Of a DNA stretch of 60,000 nucleotides, positions 1-13,398 are shown in pieces. The stretch comes from Tubiluchus corallicola (Eukaryota > Priapulida > Priapulimorpha > Priapulimorphida > Tubiluchidae), in assembly GCA_030141605.1 (NCBI GenBank), contig JAQGDQ010000024.1:391501-451500 (forward strand), given 5' to 3'. Under the pieces are notes generated by a model. It was given only the letters and a program-made list of their open reading frames with translations. It was not told where the DNA came from and ran no database searches. Each line of letters begins with the position of its first letter. Within the stretch, counting starts at the first letter, position 1. Both the position numbers and the translations under genes were made by a program.

Positions 1-504
1 GACTTTTAAATTTGGTAACACCTGAAACTAGGGAAAAAAGTTGGTATTTTATGATCTAATTGAAAAAATGTCTAAAGAATAAATAAACTTTTTTTAAATA
101 TTTTTAAACTGGATTAATACATTTTTGTACAAGTGTTAGAGAGAAACATGTGATATGCGCTATATTTTCCAAGTGGTTTCCCTGTTTTTACATTGTTTCT
201 TAACATTAACATTATAAAAAATTGCGACAAAGGTGTCAAATACCTATACTAAGTAACACTTGAGTAAATACATCTTTTATAATAGAGTATTTGTCACTTC
301 TGATCATTTTTGAAATATCTCAAGAGAATTTATTATCATTGTTATCTATGGCTAAGAGTGGTCAGTAAGAATGTAGTACAGCGCGTTGATTGTGGTCACT
401 TGAAAATCGTTCTATGGCATTTATACTTTTTTGTTATTTAGTGACACAGATGATGCTGTACACTAATATGAATTGTTGAATAAGACCAGGTTGTTTTTAT
501 TTAG
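1..504. other. Intronic sequence upstream of the first visible katanin exon
   Basis: This stretch precedes a clear splice acceptor (ttatttag) at 504. I see no coding exon in it. The katanin exons carrying the N-terminal microtubule-interacting domain, the linker and the Walker A loop must lie to the left of the window, so this is read as an intron of that gene. Confidence 0.6.
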
Positions 505-2416
<1,912 letters not shown>

Positions 2417-3246
2417 CACAGAAACTGAATGGCTGAGATTTTTTTCTGTATTATTATGTATAGCTGTGAAAGTTATTGCAATGTACATATTTTCAATTCA
2501 CTAGCAATTATAATCATAGTACAACACCATTGAACAGTTACTTTCTCCTTGCTATGTGGCTGGAATAGCCCAACTAACTTTTGGCAAGTTCCAAATCTGA
2601 TTTTACAAACATCTAACAACATAATAATTAAAAGAGAAGCAACAAGTGTAATTCTAGTTTTGTTTATTATTAATGTGACCACATAGCATTGAAATTTTAT
2701 ATTCTTTTTAGCAAGCTGTATGGTTGTATGTAAAGCTTAAAATTTTGTGTTACCAAATTATTTACTGACAGTTTTGGTCAGTTCTGTTTAAAACCTGTTG
2801 AAATTTTAACTGCACTTATTGTATTTTATATGTTATACTACTACTATATGTGATATGTGTGTGTGTGTAAGCCTACTAGTTTTCATTAAAATGGGGTTTT
2901 CAGTAACATAAACATTGTGTTTGTATTTTAGCAGATGTAAGAAACTGCTTTTTGTCAGCATAATCAAGTTCTACTCCTTAATATTCAATCTAACTTGAGT
3001 TTACAGACTCGTTTGAATTGTCACCTTTGGAAGCCTCACACAGCCTGCAAACTTCAGAGGTGTAGTGACTTGGAAAACTCTAGAATTCATTTTACAATTG
3101 CACTGAATGGCCTAGAAATTCACTAGACCTCAAATACGCCGAACACATTGGAACTATTTGTGAAGACAGAGCGGAGAGTAAGTTGATTGATGAACATGTC
3201 AATGGTTAATATTCAAAAGACAATCTAGTTAAACATCTGCAAGAAG

Positions 3247-3639
3247 TAGGAGACAGCATTAAACATTCAAGTTCGAAACATTCGAATTTGATTCAAACAA
3301 GTCTTTTTAGTTCTAATTTGATTCGATCCTAAAATTATAGGTTCGAATAATTCAGCATTTCAGCTAGATATCTCTTTGTAATAAAGCATTTGAAACATCA
3401 TGCAGTCAGCACAATTTGTATTTCGCTGTTCTGTGCATAATTTTTGAATGAACTATTAATGTTTTTGCTACAGAACAAAATCAATGTAATATGCTTGATC
3501 TTTGTGTGACTACTTTATTAGTGATTCGAAAATCTTTAAAACTGAATTCCATTCGAATATGCTGAAATTCCATTTGATTCGAGTTTGAAAGTCACAAATT
3601 CGATTCAAATTGGATTTCTGTAGAGAATGCTCATCCCTA
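3247..3639. mobile_element. Degraded hAT-like MITE
   Basis: The right end reads TGCTCATCCCTA, typical of hAT terminal inverted repeats. The left end, TAGGAGACAGCATT, matches the reverse complement of the right end (TAGGGATGAGCATT) at 10 of 14 positions. Flanking 8-mers are gcaagaag (3239-3246) and gcaaaaag (3640-3647), a 7-of-8 target duplication. The interior has many subterminal ATTCGA/TTCGAAT motifs in both orientations. It is 393 bp long and has no ORF, so it is non-autonomous and old. Confidence 0.65.
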
Positions 3640-3874
3640 GCAAAAAGACTGGAGGATCTTCTATCAAACTTTGTCGCTTCATCACTTCATCCACCGAATT
3701 GCTACCTTGATCATACCCCTCAAGTCTGCAGGGCAGGACCACATTTCAAATCCACGCTAAAATAAATTATTGAAGGCATGATAAATTTCTGGCAATACTT
3801 TGATGTAATAAATTGTCCTTTACTGTCACTCATTGTTTTTGAATGCCGTAGCAAATACTTACAACACACGCATG

Positions 3875-3896
3875 CACACACACACACACACACACA
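3875..3896. repeat. (CA)n microsatellite
   Basis: A pure CA run of about 11 units in the katanin-CCDC113 spacer. Confidence 0.95.
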
Positions 3897-4365
3897 GCAT
3901 ATAATTCATCAGCAGACACGATGACTTACTTTTGCATTAGTTATTGATCATCGATGAACTGACCACTGCACGATATTGAATTCAATCAAATATCATACAA
4001 ACCATGTCTAGTTTTAAGCAGTAATGTGTTTATAGCCATGAGTGATTGTTACCAGGGCTTGCCGTCTGAAAGAACTAGGCATTATTTGTTTTATTATTCA
4101 CCACTAAGAATTCCAAATGAGGATAATATTATTACTGTAACAGACCATTGTTACACCTTCATTTGATCATAAACTTTGCATTTAGTGTAATATACGTCAC
4201 ATTAGCTGCTCATGTGACGTTTTTTGATGATTGACGAATTGCAGAATTTATTACAAAATTGGTGTATACTTTTTAAACCCTCCTGTCTGTTGTAATCATT
4301 GAGACACTATCATTTTGTAAGAGTATTCCACTCACTCCTACCTATATAATATTATATAAGCTATA

Positions 4366-4408
4366 GTGTGTGTGTGTGTGTGTGTGTGTGTATGCGTGCG
4401 TGTGTGTA
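4366..4408. repeat. (GT)n microsatellite
   Basis: A GT run of about 14 pure units followed by interrupted TATGCGTGCGTGTG, roughly 190 bp upstream of the CCDC113 start codon. Confidence 0.95.
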
Positions 4409-4547
4409 GATGCTAATTATTATGAATGTGTTATTAATTTTAGTAAGCGTAGGACTATTGTTCATCAACAGTAACTGTTATTGCTTTTTGCCGAGATTGC
4501 ATTTTCACAGTAAGTATTTTGATTTCCAGACGAGGGCGCTGTGAATA

Positions 4548-4562
4548 GTTGTCATTAGTTAC
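4548..4562 (+). promoter_or_regulatory. Possible RFX X-box upstream of CCDC113
   Basis: GTTGTC-ATT-AGTTAC looks like an imperfect RFX X-box (two half-sites with a 3-base gap; the second half-site misses one consensus position). It lies about 45 bp before the CCDC113 start codon. RFX factors drive ciliary genes across animals, and CCDC113 is ciliary, so the context fits, but one near-match can arise by chance. Confidence 0.35.
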
Positions 4563-4593
4563 GAGCGAAACTGCTGAAACTTTGAAAGTGAAA

Positions 4594-7500
4594 ATGGCAA
4601 GCTCGGAATCTGTTTCTGATACACAGAGTTCTAGTACCACGTATATTGAACAATTAATTGACAGTGCGAGAGAATTACCTTTCGAAGATATTTTTGATCT
4701 CATTCAAGAAACTAAGTATATGAAATGTTTATTTACAAGATAATTAATATGCATATTGAGCCTTTTGTTTGGCATAATGTGTTTTTGTAGTATCAGAACG
4801 CGCAATACAGTCACTCGATTAAGCTAATCGGTTATAAAGCCTTTGTTGTACTATAACAATGTGAATAATCAAAATTAAATAAATTATGACTATCTCTAAC
4901 TGTTCTTTTGCATGTTAAGCTGCTTAAAAAAATTCAGTCTAGATTAATTGGTTAACATCCTCGTAAAAAAGGTAGTCAATTCAAGTAATTGCACATTCCT
5001 GCAATAGCAGCAGAAGACTGTGACACATTTAATCTGTGAAGGCCTAATAAACTCCTTTTTTTCCTTTTCATGCTTATATAGTTAGAAAATTCACTTTATT
5101 TTGTGTGTTTAATGATTTGAACATCTACAGTACTAAATTTTTCATTTTCTTTTCAGAATTTTACATTTGAGTAACTTCCGGTATCTATGTCTAAACTGCA
5201 AGTTTGCAAGCAGTATATTTTTTAGCTGTTCGTGTTTTTGTAAACCTGGTTATCAGATATCTACATATATACATGTTACAATTAACAAACTGCATCCAAT
5301 TATTTGTTTTAATCCACTTCAATTAAATTTCAAATTCCATCACACTGAAATCAAACAAAAATTAATAAATTAGTTAAATAAATTTACAGTGTACACTTAT
5401 ACAGTACTGTGGAATAAACACAGCTGGCATCATTTAACCTTTAATTTGATTTTTGTTATAGAATAAACTAAGTGTAGAGACTGAGACTGCTAAATCAGAA
5501 CAGGTATTCATTCAGACATAAGCTAAAAAGGTTAAGCCCTTGATACACAATACTCTAACGCAATACATTCAATATCGAGCATAGGCATCACGCATGTTTT
5601 ATACAACATAACTTATCAAGAAAACTCAAAAAGTTCTATGTATTGTTTTTGCTGCACACACTGGATAAATAAAACTTAAACACTGTAGAAATTGATAGTG
5701 TTAGTGGTATCTTACAACACCAGTTGTAGAACAGTTTTTACATTGTGTTTGCTTGTCAAGGGTAGCTTTTTGCATATTTTAACATTTCTGCACCACAAAT
5801 GTGTTGTAACAGTTTGTCAGAGTAGCAATTAACAAAAATAAATACACAAAGTGAGCTGTAAGTACAATATATTATCTAGAATTTGCATCATCTAGTGACG
5901 GACAAGTTGCGGACTACTTCATTATTTCATATAATTCTAGTATATATCTCTCTCTTGAACTGTGTAAGATTTCACAAATCCATCTTAGTCTATTACTAAG
6001 TGCCATCATCTATTATTATTTTTACAGTTACTTGCACGTTACTGTAACTGATATTTGTGCAAATGACACTGACATTCGTGTAATTCCTGATCTTATGATT
6101 TTCTTCCCAGAATCTCAGTTCTTAATAATAGCTGAGCTTACCATTCTATTCGATAGTCCAGAAAATATTAAAAAAGCCAGAAATCGTACAACAAACAAAT
6201 ATGCCACTTTAGTATCATATCTCTAAAAACAAAATTTTGAGGTGTTGTTTGTTCCATTTGAGATCGGCAGTCACAATTTTATTTCTGCTGACAATTGCAA
6301 TATGTTTAAAATATGTTTCAATCAGTACCATTACAAAGAAAAATTATCTGAAATGCGAAGAGACTTAACGAAACTTGCCATCATTTCGTCATGCGTAATC
6401 TTCTATTCAAAATTCTTGCCAGATTGGCAAGCACCATCTTTAATGTCTGTACCAAACACATAAGAATGTTCTGTATAAGTTTTAATGTATTTAATTATTT
6501 TTATCATAAATTTATTTACAACTTTTACTCTTTTGTTCTCGCAGAATGCTAGTGTTTGTCATGTAAGTGTTTATGTGAAAGAGTATCGTCAACTGTACAC
6601 GCCTGTCTGGGACTTTATATCTTTTAAATTTTGTCGTTTATTGCAACATATATACTGTACAATTTTTATTTTTTATAACTTTTTGCAGAGAGACAAATGA
6701 ATTTCTTAGTCTTGAGTTGGAACTTCTCAAGTGGCAACTGGAGCGAATTGATTCCCGGGAACTTACTGTCCTTCCACCTCAGCCCACATCTCAGAAAGGC
6801 GTTTACAAGCAGTCTTCTACAGGATCATCATCACCTAGTGGTTCCACGTTTGATGTGCGACCATCAAAGAAGAGATCTGTTGGCAGGACTAGGCGCATTT
6901 CTCAGGCAGAAAAGGTTGATTATTGATTTCTCTTCAGTGATTATTTTACAGTATTGCTTTCTAATGTGCTTTGCAGTAAAATTGCTTGGAGATGCATAAC
7001 TAATCTTTTTATTATACTTCCAGGCCAACTTTGTTAACTTTGTACTTGCTGATAAACTTACATTATTTTCCAAAGTCTAAATATTAGTCATTTTTAGTTA
7101 TAGTAAAGGTTCTTTGTTTGAAAAACACTTTAAGCTTTAGAACTTTCCTAGCTAATTTATAGATTTTTTTGTCTGGTACTAGCCACTCTTGGGTTAATAG
7201 GTGGATAATAATTATTCTGAAAGTGAATGCCCAGGTATTTTGTTTTTAGTGCCTCTATAATCCAAAACCAATGCAATAAAACTTTAAAATGATGTCAAAC
7301 TGGAATTCCCATAATTTGGGGTTAACTGATTGTTTATCAGCGTATGTGATGCTGTTTCCATTTGTAGAAGTTGCTTTAAATAGATCTAATCTGATTGTGT
7401 AAAAGTTTGCCAATTTGACTAACAATTTAACAAATTAACATTATGTGTCTTTTAAGGCTAAAGTTTTAGAAGTAACTTGCTGTTTCAGGTTAAATCTTTC

Positions 7501-10500
7501 GCAATGGCTTTTAAAGCTCTTGGTAGCTCAACAGTGGAGGTACTTTGGCTCTGCACTGCAAAAGCTTAAAATGGCACCACCTAGTTGCTTTTACACCTGC
7601 TTGCTACTGCTACTAGATGCTCATACTGTCCTCTTTTGCAGCAACAGAAACACAAAGCTAGAATTGTTGATAAATGCTGAATGGCACCATGAACCTATTT
7701 ATCATGTCTTTTACATGATATGTTTGAATTTTTGCTTTCTGCGTTACTGGAATACAATGTTTTGTCTGCTCATCATGTGTTTTATTGGCACCCTGGCTCT
7801 AGAAGCAAAGCTTTTTATAGCTCAATATAATGAATGTCACTTCACTTCTTTGCCACTATTTAGCAAGTATTGAAACACAATGAGTGAGAGCACCTAGCAA
7901 CTTGTAATCATTATTACTTCTTAGGCGAAAATTATTTGCTTTACATAATACACATATGGTAACGTACATGGTAATTTGTTGTATATGCAACTAGCAAATT
8001 AGTGCTATGTAAATTGTCATAATATGCAAAAACAAATAATGTGTATCAGAATTGCTGTCATCCTGGCGGTATATGGCAGTCTTACTTTTGTGGTATGTAT
8101 TTTGAACCAGTCAAGCTATCAAAATTATATGATTGTTCTCAACGACATTTGCCAGCAAGGCAGACTAACTTACACTTAAGTTTTGACATCGTGTCTAAAA
8201 ATCTGGAGAAGTTTGAAAAACCTGTGCCACCTGGCCACCCTGCTTGAAAAGGGAATCTCTGATTTTGTCCACTTTGTGAGTATTCGATACCACCGTGTGC
8301 TGAAGTCATTTTAAAAGCATCAAATTTGGCTTTACTGAGGAAAAAAGACATTTGTTGTCATTAATTGTTTCGTTCTGTCATTATGACTGTTGTGTCTTTT
8401 CTGTAGCACTTCAGCCTAAGTATATCATCTTGCTTGAGTGGCAAGCTTATCAGTTATGTACAATGGAGAAGAAAATGGCCAAGTAAAGAGGTTGAAAAAT
8501 AAGTTGTGCAACTTTATTTTTCCTGGTCCCGCGAATGCCACCTCGTATATGATTCATATGCAAAATACAGCTTGTTTCGCAGTGCAAAAGAAAGTTTGGA
8601 AATCATTCATCCCTTCTCTTTTGCCTCTGGCAAGCGCATAGAACTGTCCTACCTTATAATTTCAATATCTAATGTAAAAGTGATTATTTAAATCATTTTG
8701 TAATCTAATGTATTGTGTTTTTGCTAATCTTGATGTTTTGCAGCTACATCTGAGTCGGTTAACATCTGAGTACAAATGTGACATTGTCCAAGCAAGACTT
8801 GATGACTTGCGGGCTACTCTCCTTCAAATACAGAAGGAATGTGAGAATGTTTTGAGCAGTTATCTAGTAAGTTTACTATTATAGAGAACTGCCTCTACCT
8901 GGTACATTGTTTTTTACTTATTTGAATCATTCGTTAGAATTGAAAAATGTCAGTAAGAATGCAAATTAAGGCAAAGTCTAAGCTACTGTTTACTAAACCT
9001 GGCTTCATGGTTGTGAATGCTCATGACAAACAAGATTTACATGTAGATTGGTAAAGGCCTCTTAGTGTCAACTTTCTGATTAGAGATTACTTATCTTCAT
9101 TGTTATCAAATTGTACAGCGTTTTACCATACGATAGCAGAGAAATGTCATTTTTTGCCCAATGAATTGTGTTTGACACAAAAGTCGTTTTTGTATTCTGA
9201 CCGTGTGATTCATTAAGCATATGCATTTGTTTCAGTGCAATTCAACTTTTGCTGTGTGTATTTTAACACTAGCCATAATTACTGCAACAGATTTACACCT
9301 CTATGTGATTAATTTAAACAAACATAATTAAAACAACTAGTATTACTTTTCCATGCCAATATAAGTAGTTGCTGTAACCTGCTCTGCGTTTTACCTTGGT
9401 AGTGCAGTCGCTTTGATATATTAACTATTTTGTCTACAATAGATAGGCAAATCTTATTAATGTAAGTGAAATTGCAGTTGAATCGACTGAAATATACGTG
9501 TATAAATATTGTATAACAGCACCGTCTACAGTTGCAACTAACAACAGTTAAATTTCCAGTATGTGCTTTTTTTGATCTATGAAACATCATATTTAGGCAA
9601 CATTTGAAGAGACTAGTATAAGATATGCCGACTTGAAAAAGCATGAACTGGAGTTTGATCGTGATATATTAAAGGGAGCAATGCATCCACGTACTGGGAA
9701 AATAATGGGAGAGAAGATCATACGCAATTTTGATGAGAGATCACGAGCTAGAGTAAGCTATTCACTATTTTGCAATTAAATAACAACATGACTGTAGCTA
9801 TATCATTTACTGTTGTTTCTAAAATTTAATAGTGAACCGAACTAGTACATTAAGATTTGCTTGTTTCTGCTTTCAGGATACTGTAATTGAAAAATTGCGA
9901 TTAAAGAATTCAACCATGAAGGGACAGTTGAAAAAACTTCATGTGCAACTAAAACAGGTCAGCCAATGCTTGTAATTTTAACTTGATGATAAATGCTTTG
10001 GCATTCTGTTGCTTTATGCTGTAATTAGCTTTGATAATTTTGCTGACGTCTGTTCATGAAAATACAGTTATTTAATACTTTTAAAAAAGAAATGACTTGT
10101 CAGATGTTTAAAGTCAGCAATTAGAAAAATAAAAATGAAATTCACACCCAAACTCACAAAAAGAAATGCAGTGTTCGAATGAAGCTTCACAAATGTACCT
10201 AGTATTGCAAAAACTTGTTCCAAAATTGTGGAAATACAACTGTAATGATTTACAATTTTTAGAACTGCAATTTTTTTATTGTAACTTGTATTTTTTTATT
10301 GTAATGGAAATAACAGTTGCTTTTATTGTTACATTTGCCTAGAATTAAATCAAACTTTGTTAACTGCATGTGATATAAATACTGTACTCGGTCCATTATA
10401 CTTTTACACGTACACATCTACTAAACACAAACCATTTTTGAGCAAACTTACGTTCATGTATCATTGACTGTGATTTAATTCTAATCATTAATAATACAGA

Positions 10501-10994
10501 AAGAGGAAATGGGAGAGGTGCTTCACAAGGTTGACTTCCAACAACTGCAAATAGAAAATAGTCAGTACTTATTGAAGATTGACCGTCTGAACCAAGAGCT
10601 ACTCGAAATGAAATTGATAGCCGGAAATACAATGCAGATGTTGAGCAATTACAAGGTAGTATATAAAGAATTAAGCAGACTTTGTCAAAAAAATTTATAC
10701 CGCTAATACTTTACCGTCATTTATCCAGCACTTGTTATAAGGTTTGAAGTAGTTCTGACTCGAGTGGAACTCAAGTTCTGACTCAAATAATGATGTCATC
10801 ATAGCTACATTTCTAAGATACCAGTTTTGCTTGAAAACTTTTTGTGCATGTTTATACTTCTAACTTTTTGTCATAGAAAAAGATGCATGGTCTAACAAAG
10901 ACAGCTGAGCAAATAAATACCGAAATGCAGCACCGAAAGCAACTTCTTAACAGAATACTTGGCGAGGCCAAGGAGGCTGAAAAGGTCTGTTCTT

Positions 10995-11028
<34 letters not shown>

Positions 11029-13218
11029 TGTATGTATGTATGTATGTATGTATGTATGTATGTATGTATGTATGTATGTATGTATGTATGTATGTATGTA
11101 TGTATGTATGTATGTATGTATGTATGTACGTACGTATGTATTACGTATTTATGAATGGCTGTATAACTTATTCAAATTAGTTGCATATATGTCTTAGCAC
11201 AAGGTTAAAGAACAGATTGGTTTAGTGGTATTAGTGTATCTCAAAAGTCTCTGGTTTATCATTTATCGTCCATTTCCAATTATTTTCACTTCTTGCAAGC
11301 TTCTGCATCATCACATTTATATATTATTAACAATACTGCAACAAACACACCGATGCAACATTTCTAGAAATCCTTAAGAGACTTGGAAATCCTGTAAAAA
11401 CAAAATGTAATGCAATAAAATAAGACAACTTTATTGCAGCTGTAATGCAGGTAGTTATTATTTTCAAACAAAAGGTAAAATTTGTATAAAGCACTTCACG
11501 TTTTACACTAACCTACATTTATATGTTAATAAATTTAATTTTCAAGCTTATGAGTGTATTTACATTGCTTTATCATCAGATATAGCTATAGTATTTAAAA
11601 AAAATTTTGTTGCAAAATTTTTTAGGAAAAGGAAAGTACATTGCAACTGAATGTAAAACTAAAGACTCGGCTATCTGACTATAAGGTACCTGATGTCATG
11701 GACTATGTACATGACACTGCCGAATTGCGAGATTTGAAGAAAGCTGTCAAGACCTGGGAAAGAAAAGTTGAAATTTGTCAGGTTAGTTTGAGTTTTGTAA
11801 TCTGCATAAGAAATATTACCTGATTACCTGTACAATAAGCCGTTTTTCCAATGATCCTGAGTGTTAGCAGTACAAATGTCGTTCGTTTAAAGATGACCTA
11901 CTTTAATTACCTTACCCCGTGTCACATTTTGTTAAGCTCGGACTCCATGTGCACGTAATGAGTAATGCTTGCTCTATTATCCATAATGAGTGATGGTTAT
12001 TGATAGTTTCCATATGACCGTGAATGCTATGTGTATTAACAAAGCTCATGGCACTCTTTCTGCCATTTTGGTTGTTGTACGTGAAAATTGGAAGTAATCA
12101 TTTTTGCTTCCACCTGGCCTGGTAACACGTCATTATATCACCATCCCATGCAGTGTGTACCACTGGGTCACCACAAAACAGATTATTGATATTATTGACA
12201 CATAATGTAATTTATATTTTGATTAGTTAGCAAAGGGTGTGCTACGGAAAGGTTATTTTTTTAAACTTTACACAATGCTATTTAAATTTGTTTTCATACG
12301 ACTTATCATTAGAATGCTGTACCTACTGGTCATTGTGGGAGTTTCAATTCACAAGTTTTATACAGTGTTACTACTGATGCAAGCTCTGTATGCAATACAA
12401 CAGTACCTGATACAAAATTTTAATACGGCCTTTTTAGCCTTCATTTACAAAGAGTGTGTTCTTGTACTTCAAATAATTATCAAGATTATTATTATTAATG
12501 ATAGTACAAACCCCACAATTATATAAATTTTGATCAAACTCATAAAAAGGGAAGCATGAAAAAGTTGCAACACAGCTTGGATTGAACCAACGATGTTCTC
12601 AATCTGCTTATGAAATGACACCAGGTGCAAGAGTATCATATTCCCCAGGGATCATGGCAGCCAATAGTTGGCAAGCCAGTTTCAGCATTTCCTATGTTAG
12701 ATCATCACACTTAAGCTAATTAGATTGAATACATGAAAGAGCCAGCCTCTAGGAATCAACATCAGCATAAATGATAATTTCGACAGCAACTCTCTTTTTC
12801 AGTGCTAGAACCAAGGACAAAACATATTATTATAATCAGTACAATTCGTATTACTGTCATGAATTGTACTGATTATAATATTATGTTTTGACTGGATTTT
12901 GGCATTGAAAATGACAGCTGCTGTCGAAACTATCCTATGCACTAATAGACACCGTATTAATTAGATTAATTTTCATTTAATGAATTTTTAACCTGAATTT
13001 CCCATTGGTAATTAATTAATTATATGTTTATTATTTATGTAACTAAAGAAAATATGTATTTTGTGTCATTTTAGATGGCTTTAAAGGGAGCATATCCTAC
13101 ACAATATTTGGAAGAAAACAGTGCAATTTCTTTAGATCAGGTTGGAAAGGAACAATCTTCATATCATGGAACAAACTCTCTTGCTGAATTGTCGCCGAAG
13201 TCACCTAAGAAGATTTAA
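4594..13218 (+). CDS. CCDC113: Coiled-coil domain-containing protein 113 (ciliary/axonemal)
   Basis: CCDC113 works with CCDC96 in cilia, at the axoneme near radial spoke 3 and the nexin-dynein regulatory complex, and at centriolar satellites. Nine coding exons: 4594-4715, 6689-6914, 8744-8866, 9597-9752, 9877-9957, 10500-10655, 10877-10984, 11626-11781, 13075-13218. They join in phase to 423 residues, slightly longer than the roughly 377 of human. The start ATG has a good context (gaaaATGG). The protein is mostly charged heptad coiled coil. Family-diagnostic motifs are VDFQQLQIENSQYL and AGNTMQMLSNYK (exon 6) and VPDVMDYV plus TWERKVEICQMALKG (exons 8 and 9). The N-terminus is acidic and Ser-rich, and a basic patch (RPSKKRSVGRTRR) ends exon 2. 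All introns except the first are phase 0. Intron 1 contains a retroelement relic, intron 7 a tetranucleotide array and intron 8 a hairpin element. The exon 1 to exon 2 join is the least certain. Confidence 0.93.
6032..6463 (+). pseudogene. Relic of a retroelement-associated protein in CCDC113 intron 1
   Basis: Two open stretches in the same frame (6032-6226 and 6242-6463) are separated only by an in-frame TAA at 6224-6226. Together they read as one protein segment of about 140 residues with IRVIPDLMIFFPES, AELTILFD, KYATLVSYL, FVPFEIGSHNFIS and LTKLAIISS. From memory this order (PD followed by an E-L-T strand, then a KY-x-L helix, then an EVG/EIG strand) resembles the C-terminal region found after reverse transcriptase in many invertebrate retroelement proteins, possibly a degenerate nuclease fold. 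Only this end remains, without a reverse transcriptase, so it is a dead fragment. I could not run a search to confirm the family. Confidence 0.5.
10997..11140. repeat. (TATG)n tetranucleotide microsatellite in CCDC113 intron 7
   Basis: About 32 nearly perfect TATG units followed by TACG variants, beginning about 12 bp after the exon 7 donor. In all + strand frames it reads as Met-Tyr-Val-Cys repeats, so apparent ORFs across it are spurious. Confidence 0.97.
12545..12640 (-). repeat. Possible tRNA-derived (SINE-like) fragment
   Basis: On the - strand, a B-box-like GTTGGTTCAATCC (plus 12570-12590) lies about 40 bases after an A-box-like TGGTGTCATTTCATAAGC. No cloverleaf forms convincingly, so this would be a SINE head or a degraded tRNA copy, not a working tRNA gene. 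Confidence 0.3.
12765..12940. mobile_element. Long hairpin (foldback MITE) in CCDC113 intron 8
   Basis: The two halves are reverse complements over about 80 bp each. The inner 28 bp is almost perfect (TTATAATCAGTACAATTC against GAATTGTACTGATTATAA) around a 13-base loop. The outer parts pair as GCATAAATGATAATTTCGACAG against CTGTCGAAACTATCCTATGC with mismatches. No ORF is present. The structure fits a foldback MITE, or an inverted duplication, that has begun to decay from its outer ends. Confidence 0.75.
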
Positions 13219-13388
13219 TAACAATATGGCTTAGGTGCAGTTTGTGAAACATTTTGGTGCACGTACACTGCAGAAATATAAAATATCAGCAGATCTAACA
13301 AACATGCAAATATAATGCAGGTTAGCACATAGATATATCACAAGACGTGTACATACCATATTGTACATACCGTCTTGTAGTAGTGACT

Positions 13389-13398
13389 AATAAATAAA
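13389..13398 (+). terminator. Poly(A) signal of CCDC113
   Basis: Two overlapping AATAAA hexamers lie about 170 bases past the CCDC113 stop codon. Confidence 0.7.

Larger units (their letters stand above)
2417..4547. other. Spacer between katanin and CCDC113
   Basis: No gene is seen here. The left part is katanin 3' UTR. The rest holds a degraded hAT-like element (3247-3639), a CA run and a GT run, described separately. The last few hundred bases should include the CCDC113 promoter. Confidence 0.6.

Noticed and set aside
7445-7873. Open stretch of 142 codons in CCDC113 intron 2
   Set aside because: Cys/Leu/Phe-rich composition typical of AT-rich non-coding DNA, no recognisable domain, and it lies between well-supported exons.
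9309-9644. 111-codon minus-strand ORF
   Set aside because: It covers an intron and the start of CCDC113 exon 4 and has no protein-like motif.
10883-11197. ORF with long Met-Tyr-Val-Cys repeats
   Set aside because: It is translation of the (TATG)n microsatellite that follows the exon 7 donor.
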